Positions 8,666 to 17,294 of a stretch of 64,000 nucleotides of DNA are shown here, piece after piece. Source of the DNA: Deferribacteraceae bacterium UBA6799 (GTDB lineage: Bacteria; Chrysiogenota; Deferribacteres; Deferribacterales; Geovibrionaceae); the NCBI GenBank assembly GCA_002452335.1, contig DKFJ01000010.1, positions 15,559 through 79,558 on the forward strand. The letters are read 5' to 3'. Both the position numbers and the translations under genes were made by a program. The notes beneath the pieces are model-generated. The model was given only the letters and a program-made list of their open reading frames with translations. It had not been told where the DNA came from and made no database searches. The first letter of the stretch is position 1; each line of letters begins with the position of its first letter.

Positions 8666-10312
8666 ATGTTTAAAGTGACAAGGTTTCTAATGGTCACTGC
8701 AATGGCGGCATTCTTCGTCTTATTCGCTGCCACTGCCATGGCCGCAAAGGAAAAACCCGTGAATCCCAAAACATGCTACGAGTGTCACGACGTAGTAAAA
8801 GAACTTCACGCGGGGGGCAAACACAAGAATGTGAACTGTGTTAACTGTCACTCCGGTCTGAAAGAGCACCTGGCTGATTCCAGCAAGCACCCTGTTGTTG
8901 ATACATCATGGGAAGCCTGCGGTCAGTGTCACAAAGACCAGCACGACTCTTTCCTGACAGTGAGCAAACACCGTCCGGCCAGAGACGAAAAATCACAGCT
9001 GACCAACAGAGCTCCCAACCCTTATTGGGACAAACTGATGATGGGTCACGGCTTTACAAAAGAGCACGGTCTCACAAGAAGCCACCCCTTCATGCTTCTG
9101 GATCAGCTTGTTGTTGACAGAGCTTTCGGCGGCAGATTCCAGCCTAAAAACGGATGGACATACGTTAACGAAAAACCCCAGAAAGTCTGGAACGTTATAA
9201 AAGACGCCGATCCTAAAAGCGACGATCAGAAAGTATTCATGAGACAGACTGCAACAGCGGTAAACCCTGTATGTCTTCAGTGTAAGACACAGGACCACAT
9301 CCTCGACTGGGCATACATGGGCGATCCTAAAGCAGGCGCTCCTTTCTCCAGAGCCAGCAAGCCTGTGGCCATGATTCAGTCCGGCAAGATACAGCACGGT
9401 CTCAACTGCTACTACTGCCACGATCCTCACTCAGCTAAGCCCAGAATCGTAAGAGACGCTCTGATTCAGGCTCTGACAAGACCCGAGGCGGATACTCTCT
9501 GGGCAAAAGATCCTAATCACACTAATATCAAAGTTTATGATATGGGTATGAGAGGATACACAAGAAAAATCGCCATCCTTGAGAAATATGACTCAAGACT
9601 TCAGTGCGGTCAGTGCCACGTTGAGTACAACTGTAACCCCGGCACAGACACAAAAACAGGCGAGAAAGTGACTTTTGCTGACGACAGAACAAACCACTTC
9701 CCCTATAAAGACGTGTTTGGTCTGTACGATCACTATAAAAACCAGATACACATGCTCGACTTCAAGCACCAGCTGACAGGCGGTCTCCTGTGGAAAGCCC
9801 AGCACCCCGAATCAGAGAGCCATTACAACTCTGTTCACGCTAAAGCAGGCGTGGGATGCGACACATGCCACATGGAAAAAGTAAAAGGCAAAAACGGCAA
9901 AACCTACACATCACACTTCGCCGTTACACCGAAAGAGCATATCAAATCATCATGTCTGACAGGCGGATGCCACAAAGGCTGGACAGAGAAAGACGCAGTA
10001 TACGCTATCGACTCTGTTAAAGCATATACAAAAGGCAAGATGAGAAAAGCTGAATTCTGGCTGGACAGACTCATCGATAAGATAGTTGAAGGCAAAAAAG
10101 CCGGACTGTCTGAAGATGTTATCAAACAGGCTCAGGATCAGCACCTCAGAGCTCATATACTGTGGGAATACTGGACCGCTGAGAACTCAGACGGATTCCA
10201 CAACCCCGAAATGGCGAGAGAGTCTCTGACTCAGTCAATTGACGAATCTCAGAAAGGTATCAAGCTCATAGATGAGGCCTTGACTGCCGCAAAAACTTCC
10301 GCAGCGAAGTAA
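8666..10312 (+). CDS. Octaheme cytochrome c nitrite reductase (ammonia-forming, ONR type)
   Basis: Predicted periplasmic six-electron reduction of nitrite to ammonium. A signal peptide (to about residue 26, AMA/AKEK) precedes eight heme-binding motifs: CYECH 37-41, CVNCH 58-62, CGQCH 85-89, CLQCK 203-207, CYYCH 248-252, CGQCH 314-318, CDTCH 398-402 and a CX4CH site 430-436. The fourth motif with lysine is the catalytic heme of NrfA-like enzymes, and being fourth of eight matches Thioalkalivibrio-type octaheme nitrite reductase rather than pentaheme NrfA. HVEY (Y321) and QHPE (H380) match the NrfA active site. Y321-N-C323 has the Y-x-C spacing of the Tyr-Cys crosslink known in that octaheme enzyme. 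Strong AAGGAGGT ribosome site. ResB, CcsA and a heme-domain kinase follow. Confidence 0.92.
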   Translation: MFKVTRFLMVTAMAAFFVLFAATAMAAKEKPVNPKTCYECHDVVKELHAGGKHKNVNCVNCHSGLKEHLADSSKHPVVDTSWEACGQCHKDQHDSFLTVSKHRPARDEKSQLTNRAPNPYWDKLMMGHGFTKEHGLTRSHPFMLLDQLVVDRAFGGRFQPKNGWTYVNEKPQKVWNVIKDADPKSDDQKVFMRQTATAVNPVCLQCKTQDHILDWAYMGDPKAGAPFSRASKPVAMIQSGKIQHGLNCYYCHDPHSAKPRIVRDALIQALTRPEADTLWAKDPNHTNIKVYDMGMRGYTRKIAILEKYDSRLQCGQCHVEYNCNPGTDTKTGEKVTFADDRTNHFPYKDVFGLYDHYKNQIHMLDFKHQLTGGLLWKAQHPESESHYNSVHAKAGVGCDTCHMEKVKGKNGKTYTSHFAVTPKEHIKSSCLTGGCHKGWTEKDAVYAIDSVKAYTKGKMRKAEFWLDRLIDKIVEGKKAGLSEDVIKQAQDQHLRAHILWEYWTAENSDGFHNPEMARESLTQSIDESQKGIKLIDEALTAAKTSAAK

Positions 10313-10324
10313 TAACGGACAAAC

Positions 10325-10360
10325 AAAGCGCGGGGGGCCTCAGGGTCTCCCGCTTTTCTT
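10325..10360 (+). terminator. Hairpin after nitrite reductase (terminator or attenuator)
   Basis: AAAGCG (10325-10330) pairs with CGCTTT (10351-10356), with further G-C and G-U pairs inside, followed by TCTTTG. It would end or reduce transcription between the abundant cytochrome and the downstream biogenesis genes. Confidence 0.65.
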
Positions 10361-10388
10361 TGATTATATATTTCTATTGAGGTGTTCC

Positions 10389-11747
10389 TTGAAGAAGATT
10401 CTCGATTTTTTCAGCTCGGTAAAACTCGCTATGTTTCTGTTTGTGCTGATAGCAGCCGGGTCGTCACTCGGCACGTTTATTCAGCAGCATGAGGCCGGTT
10501 CCAAATCCGTGTTCTGGCTCAGCGAAAAATTCGGCACAAGCCATGAGCAGATGTATGTGATCCTGTCCAAAATAGGTCTGGTGGATATGTATGGCTCATG
10601 GTGGTTTATCTCGCTGCTGACTCTTTTCGCTGTTAACCTTATAGTATGCACGTTCAACAGGCTTCCGCATGTTTACAGACAGCTCAAAACACCTGTCGGT
10701 ATAAACAGAGATATCTTTGAGACCTCGAAAAACACCGTTACCTTTGAAGCACCGGAAAACGCCGGGGAAAAGATAACAGGATATCTGAAGAGTTTCAGCT
10801 CCGTCAGCGATACTGACGGTTCTGTAACCTATTACGCCGCTGAAAAAGGCAGATTCAGCAGAAGCGGCGTATACATCACTCACCTTGGGATCATAACAGT
10901 TCTTTTTGCCGCGCTTATCGGCATCACAGCGGGATTCAAGGGCAACATAGCCATAGTAGAGGGCAGCAGCGATGATGTGATAATCACTCCTTCGAAAAAA
11001 GAGGTGAAACTGCCTTTCAGCATACAGCTGGATAATTTCGATGTGGACTACTATAAGGACTCGGTGAAACCCGAAAAATATGTTTCCGATATAACGATAA
11101 TCAAAGGTGACAAGAAAGAGCAGCTCCGTCTGCTGGTGAACACGCCAATCAGCTATGACGGCTACAGGATTTTTCAGACAAACCACGGTTTTTATGCCGG
11201 AGACAACGTGCTTTTCACTCTTCAGGCGGGAAAAAAAGGAAAACTTCAGAATATCCACTCTAAGTTCGGGCAGAAATTCGGAATACCCGAAACATCTCTG
11301 ACTGCCGTGGTGCAGGACTTCGCTCCTTCGCTCGGTCAGGATGAGAAGGGCAGGCTGGTTAATTTCAACACCATGATGATGAACCCGGCCATACTGCTGG
11401 AAGTTTTTGATGAAAATGACGTCTCTCTGGGCTATAAGTGGATCTTTCAGAAACATGAGGAATCCGGAGACATGAATGAATTCCAAGTGAAGTTCGTTGA
11501 TGTGCTGGGCGCTCAGTATTCTGTTCTGACAGTAAGCAAGGATCCGGGCAAACTGCTGGTGTATATCGGCTTCATAATACTTGGAGCGGGTGTTGTCACC
11601 GCGTTTTATTTCCGCCACACCAGAATATGGGTCAGGGTGGAAAAGAACGGTTCCGTCAGCCGCATATCCGTGACCGCTGACAGAAGCAAATACAAATCCG
11701 CTGTCGGTGAAGATATCGACAGGCTCAGAAACTATATTTTGAAATAG
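10389..11747 (+). CDS. resB: ResB/Ccs1-like System II cytochrome c biogenesis protein
   Basis: Membrane protein that, with CcsA, carries heme across the membrane and ligates it to apocytochromes. The translation opens KKILDFFSSVKLAMFLFVLIAAGSSLGTFIQQ, the ResB N-terminal helix. There are three N-terminal helices, a large periplasmic domain (about residues 170-400) and a last helix near 390-410 (LLVYIGFIILGAGVVTAFYF). The TTG at 10389 is chosen as start because GAGGTG lies 4 nt upstream and homologues begin with MKK; a longer frame from a TTG at 10377 is less likely. 10 nt separate it from ccsA. Its position beside the octaheme reductase suggests a dedicated or main heme-attachment pair. Confidence 0.9.
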   Translation: MKKILDFFSSVKLAMFLFVLIAAGSSLGTFIQQHEAGSKSVFWLSEKFGTSHEQMYVILSKIGLVDMYGSWWFISLLTLFAVNLIVCTFNRLPHVYRQLKTPVGINRDIFETSKNTVTFEAPENAGEKITGYLKSFSSVSDTDGSVTYYAAEKGRFSRSGVYITHLGIITVLFAALIGITAGFKGNIAIVEGSSDDVIITPSKKEVKLPFSIQLDNFDVDYYKDSVKPEKYVSDITIIKGDKKEQLRLLVNTPISYDGYRIFQTNHGFYAGDNVLFTLQAGKKGKLQNIHSKFGQKFGIPETSLTAVVQDFAPSLGQDEKGRLVNFNTMMMNPAILLEVFDENDVSLGYKWIFQKHEESGDMNEFQVKFVDVLGAQYSVLTVSKDPGKLLVYIGFIILGAGVVTAFYFRHTRIWVRVEKNGSVSRISVTADRSKYKSAVGEDIDRLRNYILK

Positions 11748-11757
11748 GCGGTAAAAT

Positions 11758-12834
11758 ATGAACAGTTCAGCGCTTTTCGGCATCTCCGGACTTGTATATA
11801 TGCTGTCTATGGCTGTGTATATAGCCTATATTATCTTCAGAAAAGAAATGATCGGCAGAACGGCGTCCTATGCCGTTATCGCCGCTTTTATATGCCACAC
11901 CATCGCGTTTCTGCTCCGGTGGGCGGATTTTTCATCCACTTACGGTCTGGGATTTTTCCAGTCCATTCCGATAACAAATCTCTATGAGTCTCTGCTGTTT
12001 TTCGCGTGGTGCGTTATTCTGGGCAATATCTATATTGAGAGAAAGTATAAGACAAGATTTCTGGGAGCGTTTCTTACAGCTATCGCCGGCATGGCGGTTT
12101 CTTTCGTTGATATGATAGGAGCGGCGAAGGGGATTCAGCCTCTGGTTCCCGCTCTGAAAAGCAACTGGCTGCTGGCGCACGCCACCATGAGCTTTGTGGC
12201 ATACGCCGCTTTTTCCGTGTCTTTTGTGGGCGCCGTGCTTCATCTGGCGTCGCTGGATCTGAAAAAGAGGCAGGGGCTTTATATATTCTGGACAGTGTCT
12301 CTGGCGCTGTTCATCTTCGTTACCGTTTTCGTATCAGCCGACTTTGTATACGCTATTTCCGCCAGACAGACAGAGGGCGGATATAAGCCTCTCTATTTCG
12401 CTATAAATAATCTGGGCGGTGCCGGCTGGGCAGCTGTTCTGGCGGCATACGCCGTTCTGACTTCCGTTGTGTGGAGATTCGGCGGGGTGCTCGGCAGAGC
12501 AATGACCAGATTCGGTGTGAGAGGCGAAGTGATGGAAGAACTCGCTTATAAAATGGTGTCCGTGGGTTTTCCCGTGTTCACCATTGGCGGTCTGATATTC
12601 GGCGCTGTGTGGGCTGACAAGGCTTGGGGCAGGTACTGGTCCTGGGATCCGAAAGAGACATGGGCTCTGATCACCTGGCTTATATATGCTTTCTATCTGC
12701 ATGCGAGATACGTCAGAAACTGGACAGGCGCCAGAGCATCGGCGATAGCTGTCATAGGCTTTATCTGCACTATCTTTACATACATCGGGGTCAATCTCCT
12801 GCTGTCGGGTCTGCACTCTTACGGCAGTCTTTGA
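11758..12834 (+). CDS. ccsA: CcsA-like cytochrome c synthase component (heme handling)
   Basis: Partner of ResB in System II cytochrome c maturation. 358 residues and about eight membrane helices. The WWD heme-binding signature is present in the variant GRYWSWDPKETWALITWLIYAFYLH (about residue 290), flanked by conserved histidines (LLAHATMSFVAYAAFSVSFVGA upstream, LHARYVRN downstream). In some bacteria ResB and CcsA are fused (NrfI in epsilonproteobacteria); here they are separate neighbouring genes. No System I (ccm) genes are seen. Confidence 0.92.
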   Translation: MNSSALFGISGLVYMLSMAVYIAYIIFRKEMIGRTASYAVIAAFICHTIAFLLRWADFSSTYGLGFFQSIPITNLYESLLFFAWCVILGNIYIERKYKTRFLGAFLTAIAGMAVSFVDMIGAAKGIQPLVPALKSNWLLAHATMSFVAYAAFSVSFVGAVLHLASLDLKKRQGLYIFWTVSLALFIFVTVFVSADFVYAISARQTEGGYKPLYFAINNLGGAGWAAVLAAYAVLTSVVWRFGGVLGRAMTRFGVRGEVMEELAYKMVSVGFPVFTIGGLIFGAVWADKAWGRYWSWDPKETWALITWLIYAFYLHARYVRNWTGARASAIAVIGFICTIFTYIGVNLLLSGLHSYGSL

Positions 12835-12848
12835 CGCAATGATGAATG

Positions 12849-12866
12849 CTGCTGATAAATAAGCAG
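12849..12866 (+). terminator. Weak hairpin after ccsA
   Basis: CTGCT (12849-12853) and AGCAG (12862-12866) form a 5-bp stem followed by TATTTGTG. The short stem and broken T tract make it a weak terminator at best. Confidence 0.3.
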
Positions 12867-12989
12867 TATTTGTGTTATCTCTATGTTGAGGCGAGTTTGT
12901 GATTATGGCTTTGCCGGACAAAAAAATCGCTTTATTTTTTTTACATGATATTATTAAAGATATTATGCGGTAAAAGGTTTGGTGAAGCT

Positions 12990-13691
12990 ATGTGTACGAA
13001 GATATTGATTGTTGACGATGATCAGGACATCCTGAATATTCTGGAGCTCCTGCTGAATCTGGAAAAATATGACGTCAGATCAGCGTCCACGGGTATGAGG
13101 TGTCTTGAGATGATAAAGGAGGATAAGCCGGATCTTATCATCCTTGACCTTAATCTGCCTGATTTGAACGGACAGCAGATATGCCGTCTGGTAAGAAACG
13201 AGCACGATATTCCCATAATTATTCTGTCGGCCAGAGATAATGTGTCCGACAAAGTAGTATGTCTGGAGTACGGCGCCGATGACTATCTGACGAAACCGTT
13301 CGAAAACATCGAGCTGGTAGCCAGAGTGAAGGCGATCCTCAGGCGGTCTGAAAAAAACTCTCCGCAAGATGACGCCAAAGAGTCTGAAGATACACTGCTA
13401 TTTCATCATCTGCAGATAGATAAAGCGAGCCGTCAGGTCTTCAGCTCCGGAGAAAGGGTGAATCTGACTCCGAAGGAATACGATATCCTGATGTATTTTA
13501 TCGAAAAAGCCGGGCAGGTGCTGTCCCGTGATACCATTGTGAACGATATCTGGGGAAAAAACTCCATATATTCATGGTCCAGAAGTCTGGACGTGCATAT
13601 AAAGAACCTCAGACAGAAGATAGAGATCAACCCAAAGAATCCTGACATAATAAAAACTGTGTCCGGTGTCGGATATAAGATCAAAAAATGA
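12990..13691 (+). CDS. OmpR/PhoB-family response regulator
   Basis: Cytoplasmic transcription factor of the two-component system with the following kinase. The receiver domain shows VDDDQD (acidic pocket), LIILDLNLPD (phospho-Asp), LSAR and TKPF (conserved Lys). A winged-helix Trans_Reg_C domain follows (about residues 140-230: LTPKEYDILMYFIEKAGQVLSRD and RSLDVHIKNLRQKI). The ATG at 12990 (MCTKILIVDDD) is chosen over an in-frame upstream start at 12945 because receiver domains start just before the VDDD motif. Its stop overlaps the kinase start by 4 nt. Targets are unknown; the nitrite reductase and cytochrome biogenesis genes just upstream are the natural guess. Confidence 0.9.
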   Translation: MCTKILIVDDDQDILNILELLLNLEKYDVRSASTGMRCLEMIKEDKPDLIILDLNLPDLNGQQICRLVRNEHDIPIIILSARDNVSDKVVCLEYGADDYLTKPFENIELVARVKAILRRSEKNSPQDDAKESEDTLLFHHLQIDKASRQVFSSGERVNLTPKEYDILMYFIEKAGQVLSRDTIVNDIWGKNSIYSWSRSLDVHIKNLRQKIEINPKNPDIIKTVSGVGYKIKK

Positions 13692-15253
13692 AACTTACCT
13701 TCAAACTGCTGATAGGAATTATTCTGGTTACTGTGTGCATAGTTGTGCTGATGACAGGTTTTTTCTGGAACAGCCAGAACCGTATACTCCTTCAGCAGGC
13801 GCATATTCAGGCCAAGACGCTCTTCGACATGATAGTCATCACACGTCAGTGGGTGGCGGAGAACAGGGACGAGGTGGTGCCTGTGCCGGCCGTTGTTACC
13901 AAAGAGCTGTCGCTGTATGCCGGCAGAATGTCTGATTTCCGTTTTCATATCACCAGCGAACAGCTGATAAACCCCGAAAACGCTCCGGATAATTTCGAGC
14001 TGAAGGCGCTTGCCATGTTCAGAGAAGGCAGCAGCGAAGTGGAAGAGATAGAGACTATAGAGAACAAAAAATATTTCAGATACATGGCGCCTCTCTATGT
14101 CAACAACGCATGTATGGAGTGTCACGACTATCAGGGATATAAAATAGGCGATCTGCGCGGAGGAATATCCGTCACTATACCGCTGGCGGAGATAGAGAAA
14201 GCTATCGCTGAGAACAATAAGAACTATGAGATAATAGGCATAGCCGCTTTTCTCGGCATAGTTCTCACCGTGGGACTGCTCCTGCGGATGATGGTTCTGA
14301 AGAATATATCCACGCTCACCCGTGCAGCCGCATCTTACAAACACGGCGATTTTTCCGGCAAGGTGGATATCAGAACCGGAGACGAGATACAGGAGCTGTC
14401 GGAGGCATTCGAGATGATGCGTCAGAGTATTCTGGAGAATGAGGACAATCTGAAAGAGCAGCTTGCGAAGGTTACGTCTCAGTACAAATCTGTTATGGAG
14501 AAGCTGAAGGCGAGCAACAGAGAGCTGAAAAGTATAAACACCTTCAAATCCGATATCCTGGATAATCTGGCACACGAGGTACGGACTCCTCTGACTAAAA
14601 TAATCTCATATTCCGAGATACTTGTGGATAAACGAAACGAATGCGGAGCTGATGTCCGTGATAAATCTCTGGCGACGATAGCCAGAAGCGCAAAACTGCT
14701 GAACACGCTTTTTAACGAGATAATCACTCTGTCCAGACTGGACAGCAATCAGTATCCGTATCACTTCATCCCTGTGGAGATAGGGCAGCTTATCCGTGAG
14801 ATAACGGCGGAATACGACAAAGATATTCAGGATAAGAATATCACCGTGACCATAGACATCCACTCAAACGCCATCATGTGTCTGGACGGCGAATCTTTTC
14901 GCCATGTGGTGACCAATCTGATTTCGAACGCGGTCAAGTTCAACAGGCAGAATGGTTTTCTGTCTATCTCAATGAATGAGACAGAGGACTACAGGATCAT
15001 AGAGGTGAAGGACAGCGGAGTGGGTATACCTGAGGATGAGATAGCTAAAATCACAGGCAGATTCTACAGGTGCTCCAACGTTAAACGGGAATTCTCCGGA
15101 ACAGGTCTCGGACTGTCCATAATATCAAAGATAATAGACGGTCATAAAGGCAGGCTGGAGGTCACGTCTGTGCTGGGCGAGGGGTCTGTTTTCCGTGTGA
15201 TGATACCCAGATGTCTGCCTTGCAGTACCTCTATGGAAGAAACGGTAAGTTAA
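13688..15253 (+). CDS. Sensor histidine kinase with periplasmic c-type heme domain (DUF3365/Tll0287-like)
   Basis: Membrane sensor kinase, 521 residues. Helix 1 is at residues 5-27. The periplasmic domain ends in CMECHDYQGYKIGDLRGGISVTIPL, the hallmark of Tll0287-like (DUF3365) domains with a covalently bound c-type heme. Helix 2 is near 180-200, followed by a HAMP domain, a HisKA H-box (DNLAHEVRTPLTKII) and a HATPase_c domain with VTNLISNAVKFN (N box), DSGVGIP (G1) and GTGLGLSII (G2). All catalytic boxes look intact. The heme suggests detection of redox state, O2, NO or nitrite. The start overlaps the regulator stop. It lies directly after genes for c-type cytochrome synthesis, so it depends on the same maturation machinery. 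Confidence 0.9.
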   Translation: MKLTFKLLIGIILVTVCIVVLMTGFFWNSQNRILLQQAHIQAKTLFDMIVITRQWVAENRDEVVPVPAVVTKELSLYAGRMSDFRFHITSEQLINPENAPDNFELKALAMFREGSSEVEEIETIENKKYFRYMAPLYVNNACMECHDYQGYKIGDLRGGISVTIPLAEIEKAIAENNKNYEIIGIAAFLGIVLTVGLLLRMMVLKNISTLTRAAASYKHGDFSGKVDIRTGDEIQELSEAFEMMRQSILENEDNLKEQLAKVTSQYKSVMEKLKASNRELKSINTFKSDILDNLAHEVRTPLTKIISYSEILVDKRNECGADVRDKSLATIARSAKLLNTLFNEIITLSRLDSNQYPYHFIPVEIGQLIREITAEYDKDIQDKNITVTIDIHSNAIMCLDGESFRHVVTNLISNAVKFNRQNGFLSISMNETEDYRIIEVKDSGVGIPEDEIAKITGRFYRCSNVKREFSGTGLGLSIISKIIDGHKGRLEVTSVLGEGSVFRVMIPRCLPCSTSMEETVS

Positions 15254-15328
15254 AAAATCAATAATAAATTAATTAATAAAAATAGAAATTTATTAATATT
15301 ATAAAGGGTATGGCATAGTAATATAATT

Positions 15329-15976
15329 ATGTTATACTTCTTTATGGTCAGCGTAAAAGACAGTTCTTTCTCAGAACAAATAAAACAACTGGCGGACAGC
15401 TATCTGAAGAACGGGACGGATTCAGGCAATCTCTGCCGTATGATGAAAAAACTGTTCACCGTCACTCAGCATCACATCGATCAGAATATCCCTCAGGAAC
15501 AGTTGTCCATGATCAGATGCAGAAGCGGATGCAGTCACTGCTGCCGTGTCCATGTGCCTGTTCTGAAACCGGAGGCGGTCATTATCGCTTCTCATCTGAG
15601 AAACAGCAGCAATCAGACTGTTCTGGGGCGCCTGATATCGAATATGGAGAAATTCTCTCTGGATATTTCGGCATATGATGAAGAGGAGAGGGTCGCCGCC
15701 AATAAAAAATGTATTTTTCTGGGCAGGATGGGGGAGTGCACCATACATCCTGTACGTCCTTTTGCCTGCCGTTCCGTTGTCAGCGCAGACGAAAAAGCGT
15801 GCCGTGAATCCATGCGGCTGACACTCCTGGACGAGCCTGTGCTGGTTCCCATGAATATTCTGAACAAAAGCATCAATGACTCCGCATTTATGGGTCTTGC
15901 TGAATCCATGAAGGATAACGGCATGGATGACAGAAGCGTGGAGATCACATCAGGTGTTCTCGCCTGTCTTCGCTAA
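15329..15976 (+). CDS. YkgJ-family cysteine-cluster protein (putative zinc/iron chelating)
   Basis: 215-residue protein with the YkgJ/CxxCxxxC pattern: CRSGCSHCCRVHVPVLKPEA near residues 62-80, and CIFLGRMGECTIHPVRPFACR near 125-145. These clustered cysteines are thought to bind a metal, but the family role is unknown. There is no signal peptide. The start is uncertain: ATG at 15329 or an in-frame ATG at 15344 (MVSVKDSSF); neither has a clear ribosome site, and the upstream 75 nt are extremely A+T-rich. It is flanked by the sensor kinase and the oxidase operon. Confidence 0.8.
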   Translation: MLYFFMVSVKDSSFSEQIKQLADSYLKNGTDSGNLCRMMKKLFTVTQHHIDQNIPQEQLSMIRCRSGCSHCCRVHVPVLKPEAVIIASHLRNSSNQTVLGRLISNMEKFSLDISAYDEEERVAANKKCIFLGRMGECTIHPVRPFACRSVVSADEKACRESMRLTLLDEPVLVPMNILNKSINDSAFMGLAESMKDNGMDDRSVEITSGVLACLR

Positions 15977-16009
15977 ACATTTCGGATAAAAATTTTATTT
16001 AATGTTTAT

Positions 16010-16038
16010 TTGACGGCGGTTAAAATGCCGAATAAAAT
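16010..16038 (+). promoter_or_regulatory. sigma70-type promoter of the cytochrome oxidase operon
   Basis: TTGACG (16010-16015), 17-nt spacer, TAAAAT (16033-16038), about 33 nt before the first gene (ATG 16071). Spacing is ideal and both boxes differ from consensus by one base. Confidence 0.65.
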
Positions 16039-16070
16039 ATAATATACAATTGCGCAGAGAGGTAATATAT

Positions 16071-16370
16071 ATGAAAAAAGTTTTATTTCTCATTTCCATT
16101 ATTTCATTATCCGCTGCCGCCATGGCGGGTCCTGACGGTGCGGCTCTTTATGCTAAGTGCAGAGGATGCCACGGAGCCGACGGCTCAAAACATGCTCTGG
16201 GTGTCAGCCCCTCTATCAAAGGTCAGTCCGCCGCTGATATCGCCAAAAAGCTCAACGGCTATAAAGACGGTACATACGGCGGAGCGAAGAAAGCCACTAT
16301 GACCTCTCAGGCGGGTAAACTGTCCGCTGACGAGATCAAAGCTCTGGCTGACTATATCTCTAAACTTTAA
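16071..16370 (+). CDS. Small monoheme cytochrome c (c553-like)
   Basis: Periplasmic class I cytochrome c, likely electron donor to the oxidase encoded downstream. 99 residues: a signal peptide (MKKVLFLISIISLSAAAMA), one CRGCH heme site and a methionine axial ligand in KATMTSQAGKLSADEIKALADYIS. The ATG at 16071 has GAGAGGT 7-8 nt upstream and is preferred over an in-frame start at 16050. Four nt separate it from the SCO gene. Confidence 0.92.
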   Translation: MKKVLFLISIISLSAAAMAGPDGAALYAKCRGCHGADGSKHALGVSPSIKGQSAADIAKKLNGYKDGTYGGAKKATMTSQAGKLSADEIKALADYISKL

Positions 16371-16374
16371 GCCT

Positions 16375-17280
16375 ATGACATTTTTTTCAAAATCAGTTTT
16401 TTTCCTGCTGATGGTATCTGCTCTTACAGGTGTATCCGGTTTCACCGCCGCATACGCTGATGAGCCTGTTAACCATGAACATATGAATCATGAGCAGATG
16501 GATCACGGAGATATGGGTCATGAGGATATGGCTGACGACAGCGCCGCCCCCATGGAACATGTGCATAAAGAGACCACAGCGGAGGAAAAAGAGAATATCG
16601 GGGTCACAGAGTATCTGGGCGAGACCATACCTATGGACGTCACCTTCACGGATTCCGACGGCAGGGTTGTCTCCATGAAAGATATCATCAGTAAACCCAC
16701 CCTGATAGCTCCTGTTTACTACAGCTGTCCGAACGTCTGCAATTTTTTGCAGTCCAGACTGGCAGATATAGTGCCGCAGATGAAGATGACGGCTGGAAAA
16801 CAGTTTAATCTGGTCTCCGTCAGCTTCGATGAGAACGACACACCGCAGACAGCCGCCCAGAAAAAGGTGAACTACCTGAAAGCGTCCGGCGGGAAGATAC
16901 CTTCTGACGGCTGGTATTTTCTTACAGGTGACAGAGAGAATATTAACAGGCTGATGAAGTCTGTGGGGTTCCGGTTTATGAGACGGGGCAAGGATTTTGC
17001 TCATCCGGTTGCTGTTATCGCCGTCTCTGCCGAAGGAAAGATAGTGCGCTATCTTTACGGTACGGACATTCTGCCGTTCGAGATGACGATGGCTGTGGTG
17101 GAAGCGGAGAAAGGCACTCCCGGTCTGTCCGTGAAAAAGCTGGTGGCATACTGTTTCAGCTATGATCCCCAGGGCAAAAAATATGTCTTTAACACGGTCA
17201 GGGTTTCCGGTTTTGTCGTACTGTTCGTTATCATTCTTTTCGCTGCTTTTCTGTTCTTCGGCGGCAGAAAGAAGAAATAG
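16375..17280 (+). CDS. SCO1/SenC-family copper chaperone with His/Met-rich N-terminus and C-terminal anchor
   Basis: Thioredoxin-fold protein expected to deliver copper to the CuA site of oxidase subunit II. A signal peptide (to about residue 28) is followed by a stretch dense in His and Met (NHEHMNHEQMDHGDMGHEDM), probably a copper-binding tail. The SCO core has the copper-ligand motif YYSCPNVCNF (CX3C) and a conserved downstream His (KDFAHPVAV). A C-terminal helix (VVLFVIILFAAFLFF) anchors it, unlike classical SCO proteins, which are anchored at the N-terminus. It lies between the cytochrome c gene and ctaD in the oxidase operon. Confidence 0.9.
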   Translation: MTFFSKSVFFLLMVSALTGVSGFTAAYADEPVNHEHMNHEQMDHGDMGHEDMADDSAAPMEHVHKETTAEEKENIGVTEYLGETIPMDVTFTDSDGRVVSMKDIISKPTLIAPVYYSCPNVCNFLQSRLADIVPQMKMTAGKQFNLVSVSFDENDTPQTAAQKKVNYLKASGGKIPSDGWYFLTGDRENINRLMKSVGFRFMRRGKDFAHPVAVIAVSAEGKIVRYLYGTDILPFEMTMAVVEAEKGTPGLSVKKLVAYCFSYDPQGKKYVFNTVRVSGFVVLFVIILFAAFLFFGGRKKK

Positions 17281-17294
17281 ATTCTGGAGTCAAT

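Noticed and set aside
8666..10312. CLQCK at residues 203-207 as a broken heme site
   Set aside because: The Lys is the known catalytic-heme ligand of NrfA/ONR-type enzymes, so this is a functional site.
10596..11783. Long minus-strand open frame opposite resB
   Set aside because: No family features and fully overlaps a convincing gene; composition effect of the codon usage.
13433..14575. Long minus-strand open frame opposite the two-component genes
   Set aside because: No recognisable domain; shadow of the kinase gene.
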